A stretch of DNA of 64,000 bases from Pseudoduganella sp. (GTDB taxonomy: Bacteria; Pseudomonadota; Gammaproteobacteria; Burkholderiales; Burkholderiaceae_D): assembly GCA_021323265.1 (NCBI GenBank), contig JAJTCO010000003.1, positions 1-64,000 of the forward strand, read 5' to 3'. Shown one piece after another: positions 1-7,971 of this stretch. The notes beneath the pieces were generated by a model. That model did not search any database and was not told where the DNA came from. It saw only the letters and a list, made by a program, of their open reading frames with translations. How positions within the stretch are numbered: position 1 is the stretch's first letter; each line of letters opens with the position of its first letter. Both the position numbers and the translations under genes were made by a program.

Positions 1-429
1 GCGCATGGCCTTGCGGTAGCCTTCCGGCTTCGGCATGCCGAAGTTGCGCATGGCGCGCTCTTTGGTGTCGCGGCCCTTCTGGTGGCCGATCACCATGCAT
101 GGCTGGCCGTTGAAGCGGGCGAAGCCGCCCACGATGGACTGGTCGTCCGCATAGGTGCGGTCGCCGTGCAGTTCGTGGAAGTCGGTGAAGATTTCGTTCA
201 CATAGTCCATCGTGTATGGACGCTGTGGGTGGCGGGCGATCTGGGAAACTTGCCAAGGAGTCAACTTGGCGTAAATGTCTTTGGTCAGCTGTTGGCTCTT
301 CTTGGCCAGGCGGTCGATCTCTTCCGAGATATCGACGGCCGAATCGTCTTGTACGAAACGCAGCTCTTCGATCTTGGAGTCCAGTTCCGCGATCGGTTGC
401 TCAAAGTTGAGGAAAGTCGTTTTAATCAT
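1..429 (-). CDS. accA: Acetyl-CoA carboxylase carboxyltransferase subunit alpha (partial, 5' part only)
   Basis: Reading the minus strand from the ATG at 429 gives about 143 codons without a stop, running off the left edge. The start ([20 protein letters not shown]) and the later segments [25 protein letters not shown] and [11 protein letters not shown] are typical of AccA. With AccD, this subunit transfers the carboxyl group from biotin-BCCP to acetyl-CoA, making malonyl-CoA for fatty acid synthesis in the cytoplasm. A strong ribosome site (GGAGGT) lies at 433-438. It follows the glycosylase gene on the same strand after about 66 bases, so the order is cysS - glycosylase - accA. The carboxyl half lies outside the window. 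Confidence 0.95.
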   Translation of the reverse strand, partial: MIKTTFLNFEQPIAELDSKIEELRFVQDDSAVDISEEIDRLAKKSQQLTKDIYAKLTPWQVSQIARHPQRPYTMDYVNEIFTDFHELHGDRTYADDQSIVGGFARFNGQPCMVIGHQKGRDTKERAMRNFGMPKPEGYRKAMR

Positions 430-495
430 TGTACCTCCGAGTGTTTTGCTACCATTGCCGCCCTGCTTGTGACCGGGCGCCAATGAGAATTTGCG

Positions 496-1143
496 CTATT
501 TTACCGGAACCGGGTCCAGGCTACGCCATAAATACCAGGTGGCGACCGTCCGGAACGGTTCCCAGTTGGCCGAGACTTCGCGCGCATCGCTGCGCGAAAC
601 GGGCTCTCCGGAAAAGTAATTCTGGCTGATGCCGGAAATCAGGCGGCTGTCGTCCAGCGGCAGCACGTTGGGTCGGAGCAGATTAAATATCAAAAACATC
701 TCCGCTGTCCAGCGCGTAATGCCGCGGATTTGAACCAGTTCAGCGATCACTGCTTCGTCGTCCATTTGCGCCCATTGGGCGGCATGGACCTTCTTGTTCT
801 TGAAATGGTCGGCCAGGTCCAGGATGTACTCGGCCTTGCGCTTGGACAGGCCGCAGCCTGCCAGCGCCGGCGCGCCGGCCTTTTGCACGGCGGCCGGGGT
901 GAATTTGGGACAGGTCTCGAGCAGCTTGGCCCAGGCCGTATTGGCCACCTGGGTCGTCACTTGCTGGTTGACGATGGCACGCGCCAGGGTGATGAACGGA
1001 TCGTCGTGGCCAACCAGGTGCAGATCGCCGAACTGGGGGATCAGGCGATTCATGATGCGGTCGCGCTTCATGAGCTCTGCCTTGGCTTCCTCCCAATACG
1101 GCGGCACCGGGGCCTGATCCCCGTTTTCCCTGGACAGGACCAT
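496..1143 (-). CDS. DNA-3-methyladenine glycosylase II family protein (AlkA-like, HhH-GPD)
   Basis: The product has 215 residues. Base-excision repair enzymes of this family remove alkylated purines such as 3-methyladenine from DNA. The helix-hairpin-helix is seen in LVQIRGITRWTAEMFLIF, followed by the LPLDDSRL segment holding the expected catalytic Asp. FITLARAIVNQQVT is the family's usual N-terminal helix. There is no N-terminal TATA-like domain as in E. coli AlkA, so it resembles the short Mag/AlkA type. Its ATG (1141-1143) shares one base with the cysS stop (TAATG), so translation is probably coupled. The 3' end is followed by accA on the same strand. The exact substrate range cannot be read from sequence. 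Confidence 0.88.
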   Translation of the reverse strand: MVLSRENGDQAPVPPYWEEAKAELMKRDRIMNRLIPQFGDLHLVGHDDPFITLARAIVNQQVTTQVANTAWAKLLETCPKFTPAAVQKAGAPALAGCGLSKRKAEYILDLADHFKNKKVHAAQWAQMDDEAVIAELVQIRGITRWTAEMFLIFNLLRPNVLPLDDSRLISGISQNYFSGEPVSRSDAREVSANWEPFRTVATWYLWRSLDPVPVK

Positions 1144-2528
1144 TACGCGCGGCGCCAGTTCGTGGTGCCGTCAGGCTTGTCTTCGAGGACGATGCCCGCT
1201 GCCAGCAAGTCGGCGCGCACCTTGTCGGCCGTGGCGAAGTCGCGCGACTTCTTGGCGGCGGCACGGGTGGCGATCGCCGCCTCGATGGCCGCTTCGTCCA
1301 TGCCCTCGCCTTGCGCGCCCTTGCGGAATTCCTCGGGGCTGCGTTCGAGCAGGCCCAGCACGCCCGCCAGGCCTTTCAGCTGGCGCACGGCGGCCGGCGA
1401 CTTGGTCTTGTTGACCTCCGTGGCCAGGTCGAACAGCACCGACACCGCGATCGGGGTGTTGAAATCGTCGTCCATCGCCTCGGCGAAGCGCTTGGCGTGG
1501 TCTTCGTTCCAGTCCAGCGGCAGGCCGTCGCCCTGCACGCCGTCCAGCGCCGTGTACAGGCGGGTCAGCGCACCGCGCGCGTCTTCCAGGTGCACGTCCG
1601 AGTAGTTCAGCGGGCTGCGGTAGTGGGCGCGCAGGATGAAGAAGCGCACCACTTCCGCGTCGAAGGCCTTCAGCACCTCGCGGATGGTGAAGAAATTACC
1701 CAGCGACTTGGACATCTTCTCGCCGTCCACGCGCACGAAGCCATTGTGGATCCAGTAATTGGCCAGTTGCTTGCCGCTGGCGCCTTCCGACTGGGCGATT
1801 TCGTTCTCGTGGTGCGGGAATTGCAGGTCCGAGCCGCCGCCGTGGATGTCGAAGGTCTCGCCCAGCAGGGAGCACGACATCGCCGAGCACTCGATATGCC
1901 AGCCGGGACGGCCGCGGCCCCACTTGGAATCCCACTTCACCTCTTCCGGCTCGGATTCCTTGGCAGCCTTCCACAGCACGAAGTCCAGCGGATCGCGCTT
2001 GCCCGTGTTGACGTCCACGCGCTCGCCGGCGCGCAGGTCGTCCAGCGACTTGCCCGACAGCTTGCCGTAGCCCTCGAACTGGCGCACCGCGTAATTGACG
2101 TCGCCGTCGGCGGCCTTGTAGGCCAGGTCCTTCGCTTCCAGCTTCTCGATAATGCCCAGCATCTGCGGCACGTATTCGGTCGCACGCGGCACGTCGGTCG
2201 GCTCCAGGATGCCCAGCGCCTGGCAATCCTCGTTCATGTACTGGATGAAACGGTTGGTCAGCTGGCCGATGGTTTCGCCGTTCTCCACCGCGCGCTTGAT
2301 GATCTTGTCATCGATATCGGTGATATTGCGCGCATACCGCACGTCATAGCCCGATGCCTTCAGCCAGCGATAAATGACGTCGAACGCCATCAGCATGCGG
2401 CCGTGGCCCACGTGGCAGTAGTCGTACACGGTCATGCCACAGACATACATCCGGACCTTGCCCGCCTCAATGGGTTTGAACGACTGCTTTTCGCGCGCCA
2501 GCGTGTTGTAAATCTTTAAATTGCTCAT
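1143..2528 (-). CDS. cysS: Cysteinyl-tRNA synthetase
   Basis: The product is a 461-residue class I aminoacyl-tRNA synthetase charging tRNA-Cys. The HIGH-type signature is CHVGHGR near residues 38-44, preceded by the zinc-ligand Cys30 in [18 protein letters not shown] and [17 protein letters not shown] carry the other zinc ligands, and [11 protein letters not shown] is the KMSKS loop. The length matches the family. The start ([15 protein letters not shown]) is standard. It heads a minus-strand operon with the glycosylase and accA. The 183-bp intergenic region to the divergent ppiA gene must hold both promoters. Confidence 0.98.
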   Translation of the reverse strand: MSNLKIYNTLAREKQSFKPIEAGKVRMYVCGMTVYDYCHVGHGRMLMAFDVIYRWLKASGYDVRYARNITDIDDKIIKRAVENGETIGQLTNRFIQYMNEDCQALGILEPTDVPRATEYVPQMLGIIEKLEAKDLAYKAADGDVNYAVRQFEGYGKLSGKSLDDLRAGERVDVNTGKRDPLDFVLWKAAKESEPEEVKWDSKWGRGRPGWHIECSAMSCSLLGETFDIHGGGSDLQFPHHENEIAQSEGASGKQLANYWIHNGFVRVDGEKMSKSLGNFFTIREVLKAFDAEVVRFFILRAHYRSPLNYSDVHLEDARGALTRLYTALDGVQGDGLPLDWNEDHAKRFAEAMDDDFNTPIAVSVLFDLATEVNKTKSPAAVRQLKGLAGVLGLLERSPEEFRKGAQGEGMDEAAIEAAIATRAAAKKSRDFATADKVRADLLAAGIVLEDKPDGTTNWRRA

Positions 2529-2711
2529 CGGACTAGAAGTAAACGGGCGACGGGCGCGAAACGCCTGTGGCGCCGCACCGGTGCTCGGTGAGTTACAGGG
2601 GGATTAGCTACCCTTTGTTATAGTTCTACTTTGTTAGAATGGAACGTCTGACGAAGTATAGCATTGAAAATTTCGACCACGCGAGAATCGAATCTTACAA
2701 AGGAAACAATA

Positions 2712-3419
2712 ATGCAGAAGTTGACCTGGATCGCCTTCGCAGCCGGCATCGCCAGTGGCGGCCTGCTGGCGGGCACCGGAATCGCCCTGGCGGCGGACAA
2801 CCCGCAAGTGTCGCTGAAGACCACGCTGGGCGAGATCATCGTCGAACTGGACCAGGAAAAGGCCCCTATCTCCACCGCCAATTTCCTCGCCTACGTGAAA
2901 AGCGGCTTCTATAAGGACACCATTTTCCACCGCGTGATCAACGGCTTCATGGTGCAAGGCGGCGGCTACACCGTCGACCTGAAGTCCAAGCAGCCCCTGC
3001 GCCCCACCATCAAGAGCGAAGCGAAGAACGGCCTGTCCAACAAGGCCTACACCCTCGCCATGGCGCGCCACGGCGACCCGAATTCCGGCCAATCGCAATG
3101 GTTCATCAACGTGGTCGACAACCCCGGCCTCGACTACCCCCTGCCCGACGGCCACGGCTATGCGGTGTTCGGCAAGGTCATCCAGGGTACCGAGACCGTC
3201 GACAAGATCAAGGTCCTGCTGGTGGACGACAAGCCAGGCTTCCAGAACATCCCGGTGCACCCGGTCGTGATCAAATCGGCAACGATCTTGAAAACCCGCA
3301 TCGTGCCCAAGGCGCCGGAAGCGCCCGCCCCCGCCCCGGCCGTGGAACCTGCGCCGCCGGCCGAACCGGCTCCGATTCAGGAGCCCGCCCCTGCTCCGCA
3401 GCAAGAGCCTGTAAAATAA
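2712..3419 (+). CDS. ppiA: Periplasmic peptidyl-prolyl cis-trans isomerase, cyclophilin type
   Basis: This is a cyclophilin that catalyses prolyl cis/trans isomerisation during folding of exported proteins. The ATG at 2712 is chosen because an AAAGGA ribosome site sits just upstream and because it gives a proper signal peptide (MQKLTWIAFAAG...GIALAA, cut near residue 28). A longer in-frame start at 2664 would bury that signal. Catalytic-core motifs are FHRVINGFMVQGGG and GQSQWFINVVDN. The last 35 or so residues are a Pro/Ala/Glu-rich tail beyond the cyclophilin fold, which is unusual for PpiA and may be a flexible or wall-proximal extension. The cytoplasmic paralogue ppiB follows after 31 bases. 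Confidence 0.93.
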   Translation: MQKLTWIAFAAGIASGGLLAGTGIALAADNPQVSLKTTLGEIIVELDQEKAPISTANFLAYVKSGFYKDTIFHRVINGFMVQGGGYTVDLKSKQPLRPTIKSEAKNGLSNKAYTLAMARHGDPNSGQSQWFINVVDNPGLDYPLPDGHGYAVFGKVIQGTETVDKIKVLLVDDKPGFQNIPVHPVVIKSATILKTRIVPKAPEAPAPAPAVEPAPPAEPAPIQEPAPAPQQEPVK

Positions 3420-3450
3420 CGCTTTTTTAGAAACACAAAAGGACAACAAG

Positions 3451-3942
3451 ATGACCACCATCACCATCCATACCAACAAAGGCAAGATCGTTGCCGAGCT
3501 GGACGCAGAGAAGGCGCCGAAGACCGTCGAGAACTTCCTGCACTACGTGAACGCTGGCCACTACAGCAACACCATCTTCCACCGCGTGATCGACGGCTTC
3601 ATGATCCAGGGCGGCGGTTTCGAGCCTGGCATGAAGCAAAAGCCGGCCGACCAGACCGTGGAAAACGAAGCCAAGAACGGCCTGAAGAACGAGCCGTACA
3701 CCCTGGCCATGGCACGCACCTCGGCGCCGCACTCCGCCTCCGCCCAGTTCTTCATCAACGTGAAGAACAACTCCTTCCTGGACTACCCAGGCCAGGACGG
3801 CTGGGGTTATGCCGTATTCGGCAAGGTAACCGAAGGCACCGAAGTCGTGGACGAGATCAAGAAGGTCAAGACCACCCGTTCCGGCATGTTCGCCGACGTG
3901 CCAGCGGAAGACATCATCATCGAAAAGATCGAAGCGGCTTGA
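3451..3942 (+). CDS. ppiB: Cytoplasmic peptidyl-prolyl cis-trans isomerase B
   Basis: The 163-residue cyclophilin has no signal peptide and is therefore cytoplasmic. Core motifs are FHRVIDGFMIQGGGF, MARTSAPHSASAQFFINV and NNSFLDYPGQDGWGYAVFG. It is about the usual length for PpiB and lacks the acidic/proline tail of the neighbour upstream. AAAAGGA precedes the ATG. The lpxH reading frame begins two bases after its stop, so ppiA-ppiB-lpxH is probably one transcription unit, an arrangement common in Burkholderiales. Confidence 0.96.
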   Translation: MTTITIHTNKGKIVAELDAEKAPKTVENFLHYVNAGHYSNTIFHRVIDGFMIQGGGFEPGMKQKPADQTVENEAKNGLKNEPYTLAMARTSAPHSASAQFFINVKNNSFLDYPGQDGWGYAVFGKVTEGTEVVDEIKKVKTTRSGMFADVPAEDIIIEKIEAA

Positions 3943-3943
3943 T

Positions 3944-4666
3944 TTGATTCTCTTCGTTTCAGACCTGCATTTGCAGCCGGCGCGGCCGGTGCTGACGGAA
4001 GCGTTCCTGCGCTTCCTCAGCGAGCACGCGCTGGGCGCAAAGCAGCTCTACCTGCTGGGCGACGTGTTCGAATACTGGGCAGGCGACGACGACCTGCCCG
4101 CGCCCTTCCACCAGCAGATCGTGACCGCCCTGCGCCGCGTCAGCGACGCAGGCGTGCAGCTGTTCTGGATCGCCGGCAACCGCGACTTCCTCGTGGGCGA
4201 AGAATTCGCCGCCGCCGCAGGCCTGACCCTGCTGCCGGAAACGTGGGTAATCGAAGCGGCCGGCCAGCGCATCGTGCTGCTGCACGGCGACGCCCAATGC
4301 ACCCAGGACGCCAAATACATGGCCTTCCGCGCCCAGGTACGCCAGCCCGCGTGGCAACGGCAATTTCTGTCCATGCCGCTGGAACAGCGCAAGCAGATCA
4401 TTGCCGGCCTGCGCGAGCAGAGCAAGCAAGGCCACGCCGAGAAGTCCTACGAGATCATGGACGTGACGCCGCAAGCGATCGCCGACGTGTTCGCCCAGAC
4501 CGGCACCACGGTGATGATCCACGGCCACACCCACCGCCCGGCCCTGCACGAAGTTGCCGGCACACGCCGCTACGTCCTGCCCGACTGGGAACCCGAATCC
4601 ACGCCCCCGCGCGGCGGCTGGATCGCCCTCGCCGACGACGGCACCATCACCCGCCACACCCTCTAA
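3944..4666 (+). CDS. lpxH: UDP-2,3-diacylglucosamine diphosphatase (lipid A synthesis)
   Basis: The 240-residue calcineurin-like phosphoesterase hydrolyses UDP-2,3-diacylglucosamine to lipid X at the inner face of the cytoplasmic membrane. All metal-binding blocks are present: VSDLHL, LLGDVFEYW, GNRDF, LHGD and HGHTHRP. It starts with TTG one base after the ppiB stop. The only purine-rich sequence upstream is inside ppiB, so expression probably depends on coupling to ppiB. The gene ends directly against a 140-bp palindromic repeat. Confidence 0.95.
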   Translation: MILFVSDLHLQPARPVLTEAFLRFLSEHALGAKQLYLLGDVFEYWAGDDDLPAPFHQQIVTALRRVSDAGVQLFWIAGNRDFLVGEEFAAAAGLTLLPETWVIEAAGQRIVLLHGDAQCTQDAKYMAFRAQVRQPAWQRQFLSMPLEQRKQIIAGLREQSKQGHAEKSYEIMDVTPQAIADVFAQTGTTVMIHGHTHRPALHEVAGTRRYVLPDWEPESTPPRGGWIALADDGTITRHTL

Positions 4667-4667
4667 C

Positions 4668-4807
4668 AATTCGGGGTCAGCTCTGTCATTCGGACACGCT
4701 GCACCATTGTTTGATCTTTCTCAATACGCAGATTCGAGCGCTTTTGCGTATTGATATTGCTCAAACAATGTCACCGAGTGTCCGAAAGACAGAGCTGACC
4801 CCGAATT
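4668..4807. repeat. 140-bp imperfect palindromic element (REP/MITE-like, GGGGTCAG family)
   Basis: The outer 20 bases at 4668-4687 and 4788-4807 are perfect inverted copies. The similarity continues inward imperfectly to about 4730 and 4745, leaving a loop of roughly 15 bases, so the whole element can fold into one long hairpin. The outer arm contains GGGGTCAGCTCTG. The core GGGTCAG recurs in three other hairpins in this window (about 14.58, 17.79 and 26.69 kb). It begins two bases after the lpxH stop. It may be a non-autonomous mobile element or a REP sequence and could also act as a terminator. No transposase is present. Confidence 0.7.
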
Positions 4808-4824
4808 TGGGGTTTGCTAAGGAC

Positions 4825-4857
4825 TTGACTTGCTTGCGACATCTGTCACATACTGTG
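4825..4857 (+). promoter_or_regulatory. Candidate blaI promoter with overlapping dyads
   Basis: TTGACT at 4825-4830 and CATACT at 4849-4854 are spaced by 18 bases. Two short dyads overlap the spacer and the -10 region: GACA-TC-TGTC (4838-4847) and CACA-TAC-TGTG (4847-4857). BlaI-type repressors bind dyads at their own promoter, so this is the likely operator. The motif differs from the Gram-positive consensus, so the call is an inference from position and symmetry. Confidence 0.4.
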
Positions 4858-4882
4858 GTCGTTCGTCACAAACCTTTTTGCC

Positions 4883-5263
4883 ATGCACATTCCGTCCACT
4901 CCCGAGCTTTGCGTTTTGAAGGCCCTTTGGCGCCAGGCGCCGTTGAGCGCGCGTGAAATCCATCATGCGGTGGAGGGGGAATTGGGCTGGTCGTTCTCGT
5001 CCACGCGCAAGACCGTGGAGCGGATGATGGAAAAGCAGATGGTGGCGCAGCATGTGCGCCATGGCGTTCAGGTGTACGAGGCGTTGTTGGACAAGGTGGA
5101 AACCTTGGCCGCTTACGCGCGCGATTTCGGCACGCGCATCATGGAACTCGAGGCGCCATTGCCGGTGAATATGTTCGCCGGCAGTAAGCTGGTCGATGCG
5201 CACGAGCTGGCGCAACTGGAGCAGATGCTGTCCGATTGGCCCGATGAGGATACTGCGCCGTGA
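4883..5263 (+). CDS. blaI: BlaI/MecI-family transcriptional repressor
   Basis: This 126-residue winged-helix protein starts IPSTPELCVLKALW and continues with the recognition-helix region SARE...SSTRKTVERMMEK, characteristic of the penicillinase repressor family. Members bind as dimers to the promoters of bla genes and are inactivated by cleavage triggered by BlaR1/MecR1. The stop overlaps the start of the BlaR1-like gene by four bases (5260-5263), so the two are translationally coupled and form a sensor-repressor pair. Dyads in its own promoter suggest autoregulation. Confidence 0.9.
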   Translation: MHIPSTPELCVLKALWRQAPLSAREIHHAVEGELGWSFSSTRKTVERMMEKQMVAQHVRHGVQVYEALLDKVETLAAYARDFGTRIMELEAPLPVNMFAGSKLVDAHELAQLEQMLSDWPDEDTAP

Positions 5264-7032
5264 ACGATTTCGACCTGCTGCTGATGCGCTTCCTGCTGGC
5301 GAGCCTGGGCTGCTGTGCGGCGGGCTTCAGCGTGTGGGCCTTGAGCGCGGCCTTGCGGCGCTGGCTGCCGGCCCTGGCGGCGCAGCGCTCCCTGTGGTTG
5401 CTCGGCCAGCTCACCGTGCTGGCGACCTTCGCCCTGCTCCTGCTGCCGCATAGCGAGCGCGTTCGTTTGATTCCTCCGCTCGAGGCGGCGACCGAAACCG
5501 TGACCCATTACATCGCGCCGCCCAAGCCTGCAACCGGGGCAGCCGGTGCTGCTGCGCGCGTACAGGCTGCCGATGACGCGGCTGGGGCGCGTGTCTGGCT
5601 GCTGCGCGGTGCGCAACTGTGGCTTGCCGTGTATCTGCTGGGCCTGGCGTGGTCGGTCCTGGACCTGCGGCGCGCGCAGCGCATGCTGGAGCAACTGGCT
5701 GACAGCGGCAGCGCGCGCGCTGGGGCGGGGCCTTCCGGGGCAGCCGGCATCATCGAGGTCGATGCGCCGATTTCGCCCATGCTGCTTGGCCTGTTCCGCC
5801 CTCGCCTGCTGCTGCCGCGCCACCTGGGCGGATTCGATCCGCTGCAGCGGGAACTGATCGTCGAGCACGAGCTGACCCACCTGCGCCGCCATGATTTGCA
5901 GTGGATGGCTGTCGGCATCCTGCTGCAAACGCTGTTGTGGTTCAATCCTTTCATGCGCCTGCTGCGCGCCAACCTGACCTGGGCCCAGGAGCTGGGCTGC
6001 GACCGCGATGTGTTGCGCGGCCGTCCGGCGTCGCAGCGCAAGGCCTATGCTGCCGCGCTGGTGGCGCAGCTCAAGCTGCAGCACCTGGCGCCGCAGGGCG
6101 CGCTGGCGTTCGGCAGCATCGATGCCAACACGCTGAGCGAACGCGTGTCGCTGATCCGCTCGCCGGGCAATGCGCGCCGCGCCATGTGGGCGCGGGCGGC
6201 GACGGTGGCCCTGCTGGCCGCGATCGCGGGCGGCAATTTCGCGCTGCAGCCTGCGCTGGCGTGGAGCGTTTCGCCTTCGGCGCAGTCGACGGCGGCGCTG
6301 GATTGCACCACGTTCGTCGATGCTGCCAGCGGCAAGGCGCTGCTGCGCGAGGGCGATTGCGCGGCGCGCATCACGCCGGTGTCGACCTTTAACATCGCGG
6401 TCAGCCTGATGGGCTATGACAGCGGCTTCCTGCGCAACCAGCACGCGCCCGTGCTGCCCTACCGCGCGGGCTACGCGGCCTGGAATCCCGACTGGCGCCG
6501 CGACATGGACCCGAGCGAGTGGATACGCTATTCGGCGGTCTGGTACGCGCAGCAGGTGACGCAGCAGATCGGGCAAGCGCGCTTTGCACACTATGTGCGC
6601 GCTTTTGGCTACGGTAACGGCGACACCAGCGGCGACCCTGGTAAGGACAACGGCCTGACCTACTCCTGGGTCGGTTCGTCGCTGCAGATTTCCGCCGACG
6701 AGCAGACCGCGTTCCTGCGCCGCCTGGCGCGCCAGGAGCTGCCCGTGTCGCGCCATGCGCACGAACAGACGGCGCGCCTCTTGAAGGTGGCGGACCTGCC
6801 GGGTGGCTGGCAGGTCTACGGCAAGACCGGCACCGGCGCTCCGCTCGGTCCGGATGGCAAGGACGACTACTCGCGCTCCTACGGCTGGTTCGTGGGCTGG
6901 GCCACCAACGGTGAACGCACCATCGTGTTCGCGCGCCTGGCCCAGGACGAGAAAGTGACGGAGGGTGCGGCCGGTCCGCGCACCAAGGCAGCCTTTTTGC
7001 GCCAGCTTCCTGCGCAGCTCAGCAAACTCTAA
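5260..7032 (+). CDS. blaR1: BlaR1-type M56 antirepressor protease with class D-like sensor domain (Asn replaces catalytic Lys)
   Basis: The 590-residue membrane protein has hydrophobic segments near residues 7-30 and 42-65, a cytoplasmic M56 zinc-protease domain with HELTH at 203-207, and another hydrophobic segment near 308-330. A C-terminal external domain of about 250 residues resembles class D beta-lactamases. BlaR1 proteins bind a beta-lactam through the active Ser and relay the signal to the protease, which inactivates BlaI. The sensor keeps Ser375 (STF), a YGN motif (GYGNGD) and KTG (GKTGTG). Position 378, the conserved Lys of S-x-x-K, is Asn (codon AAC at 6391-6393). The sensor is strikingly similar to the enzyme encoded just downstream. 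Whether it can still be acylated is unclear. Confidence 0.88.
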   Translation: MNDFDLLLMRFLLASLGCCAAGFSVWALSAALRRWLPALAAQRSLWLLGQLTVLATFALLLLPHSERVRLIPPLEAATETVTHYIAPPKPATGAAGAAARVQAADDAAGARVWLLRGAQLWLAVYLLGLAWSVLDLRRAQRMLEQLADSGSARAGAGPSGAAGIIEVDAPISPMLLGLFRPRLLLPRHLGGFDPLQRELIVEHELTHLRRHDLQWMAVGILLQTLLWFNPFMRLLRANLTWAQELGCDRDVLRGRPASQRKAYAAALVAQLKLQHLAPQGALAFGSIDANTLSERVSLIRSPGNARRAMWARAATVALLAAIAGGNFALQPALAWSVSPSAQSTAALDCTTFVDAASGKALLREGDCAARITPVSTFNIAVSLMGYDSGFLRNQHAPVLPYRAGYAAWNPDWRRDMDPSEWIRYSAVWYAQQVTQQIGQARFAHYVRAFGYGNGDTSGDPGKDNGLTYSWVGSSLQISADEQTAFLRRLARQELPVSRHAHEQTARLLKVADLPGGWQVYGKTGTGAPLGPDGKDDYSRSYGWFVGWATNGERTIVFARLAQDEKVTEGAAGPRTKAAFLRQLPAQLSKL

Positions 7033-7046
7033 CCCAAGGACACATC

Positions 7047-7793
7047 ATGCGACGTTATCTCCTCTCCCTGCTTGCAGGGCTGGGCCTCCCTTTGCTCGCG
7101 CATTCCGCGCCACATTGCCTGGCCCTGGCCGATGCCGCCAGCGGCCAGTGGCTGCTGCACGAGGGCGTGTGCGACCAGCGGCTGCCGCCCATGTCGACCT
7201 TCAAGCTGCCGCTGGCGCTCATGGGCTATGACGCCGGCGTCCTGTGGGACGAGCAGTCGCCCGTGCTGCCGTACAAGCCTGGCTATGTCGACTGGCGCCC
7301 CGCATGGCGCCAGCCGCATGCGCCGCGCTCGTGGATGCGGGAGTCGGTGGTCTGGTATTCGCAGCAGATCACGCTGCAGCTGGGCGAGGAGCGTTTCGCC
7401 CGCTATGTCAAACGCTTCGGCTACGGCAACGCGGATGTCAGCGGCGATGCGGGCAAGAACAACGGCCTGTCCGATTCCTGGCTCGGTTCCTCGCTGCGCA
7501 TTTCGCCCGACGAGCAAGTCGGCTTCCTGCGCCGCGTCGTCGGGCGCCAGCTGGCGTTGAAACCGGCGGCCTACGACATGACGGCGGCGCTCGTCCAATG
7601 GCCGGAACCGGTGGCCGGCTGGCAGGTGTTCGGCAAGACCGGCAGCGGCAGCGACGCCGGCCAGCGCCTGGGCTGGTACGTGGGCTGGCTCGAGCGCGAC
7701 GGGCGCCGGCTGGTGTTTGCACAGGTAGGCTCCGTCAATGGTTTGGAGGTGCGCGATAGCTTCCTGAAGCGCTTGCCCGGCCTGCTGCCGTAG
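7047..7793 (+). CDS. Class D beta-lactamase (OXA family)
   Basis: The 248-residue periplasmic serine hydrolase has a signal peptide of about 20 residues (MRRYLLSLLAGLGLPLLAHS). Class D signatures are intact: S50-T-F-K53 with the Lys that is carbamylated, S100-V-V, Y126-G-N128, W145 and K197-T-G199. It therefore probably hydrolyses penicillins by the OXA mechanism; its spectrum cannot be told from sequence. The ATG follows an AAGGA ribosome site and lies 14 bases after the blaR1 stop, so blaI-blaR1-bla is most likely one inducible operon. It is a close paralogue of the sensor domain of the preceding protein. Confidence 0.92.
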   Translation: MRRYLLSLLAGLGLPLLAHSAPHCLALADAASGQWLLHEGVCDQRLPPMSTFKLPLALMGYDAGVLWDEQSPVLPYKPGYVDWRPAWRQPHAPRSWMRESVVWYSQQITLQLGEERFARYVKRFGYGNADVSGDAGKNNGLSDSWLGSSLRISPDEQVGFLRRVVGRQLALKPAAYDMTAALVQWPEPVAGWQVFGKTGSGSDAGQRLGWYVGWLERDGRRLVFAQVGSVNGLEVRDSFLKRLPGLLP

Positions 7794-7820
7794 GCCTGTG
7801 GTGCGCTGCCCTCTTCTCGC

Positions 7821-7834
7821 TTGACCTAGATCAA
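7821..7834 (+). promoter_or_regulatory. FNR/DNR-type box 1 upstream of nirK
   Basis: TTGACCTAGATCAA fits the FNR-family consensus TTGAT-N4-ATCAA with one change. It lies about 58 bases upstream (centre to centre) of a second box. It probably binds the Crp/Fnr protein encoded at 9457 or an FNR orthologue elsewhere. Confidence 0.75.
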
Positions 7835-7878
7835 TTAAACCCGACATGCCTTGAGAAAACGCAGTTCTTTCCAATTTT

Positions 7879-7892
7879 TTGACCTGCGTCAA
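7879..7892 (+). promoter_or_regulatory. FNR/DNR-type box 2 upstream of nirK
   Basis: TTGACCTGCGTCAA is a clean dyad (TTGAC/GTCAA) of the FNR family. If it occupies the usual -41.5 position, transcription would begin near 7927, leaving a leader of about 45 bases before the nirK ATG. It overlaps no coding sequence. Confidence 0.75.
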
Positions 7893-7898
7893 TTCAAT

Positions 7899-7916
7899 AA
7901 CATGCATGTGAAACAT
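7899..7916 (+). promoter_or_regulatory. Motif shared with the norB promoter (candidate NsrR operator)
   Basis: AACATGCATGTGAAACAT matches the sequence in front of norB (14164-14181, minus strand) at 15 of 18 positions. It contains ATGCAT as in NsrR half-sites. Placed just after the FNR box, it would overlap the -10 region. NsrR is encoded in the adjacent nor operon, which makes it the natural candidate. Confidence 0.45.
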
Positions 7917-7971
7917 ATGATTTGTCTGTCGAACGGCGCAATCCCGTGCCGGACAAACCTGTGAGAAGAAA

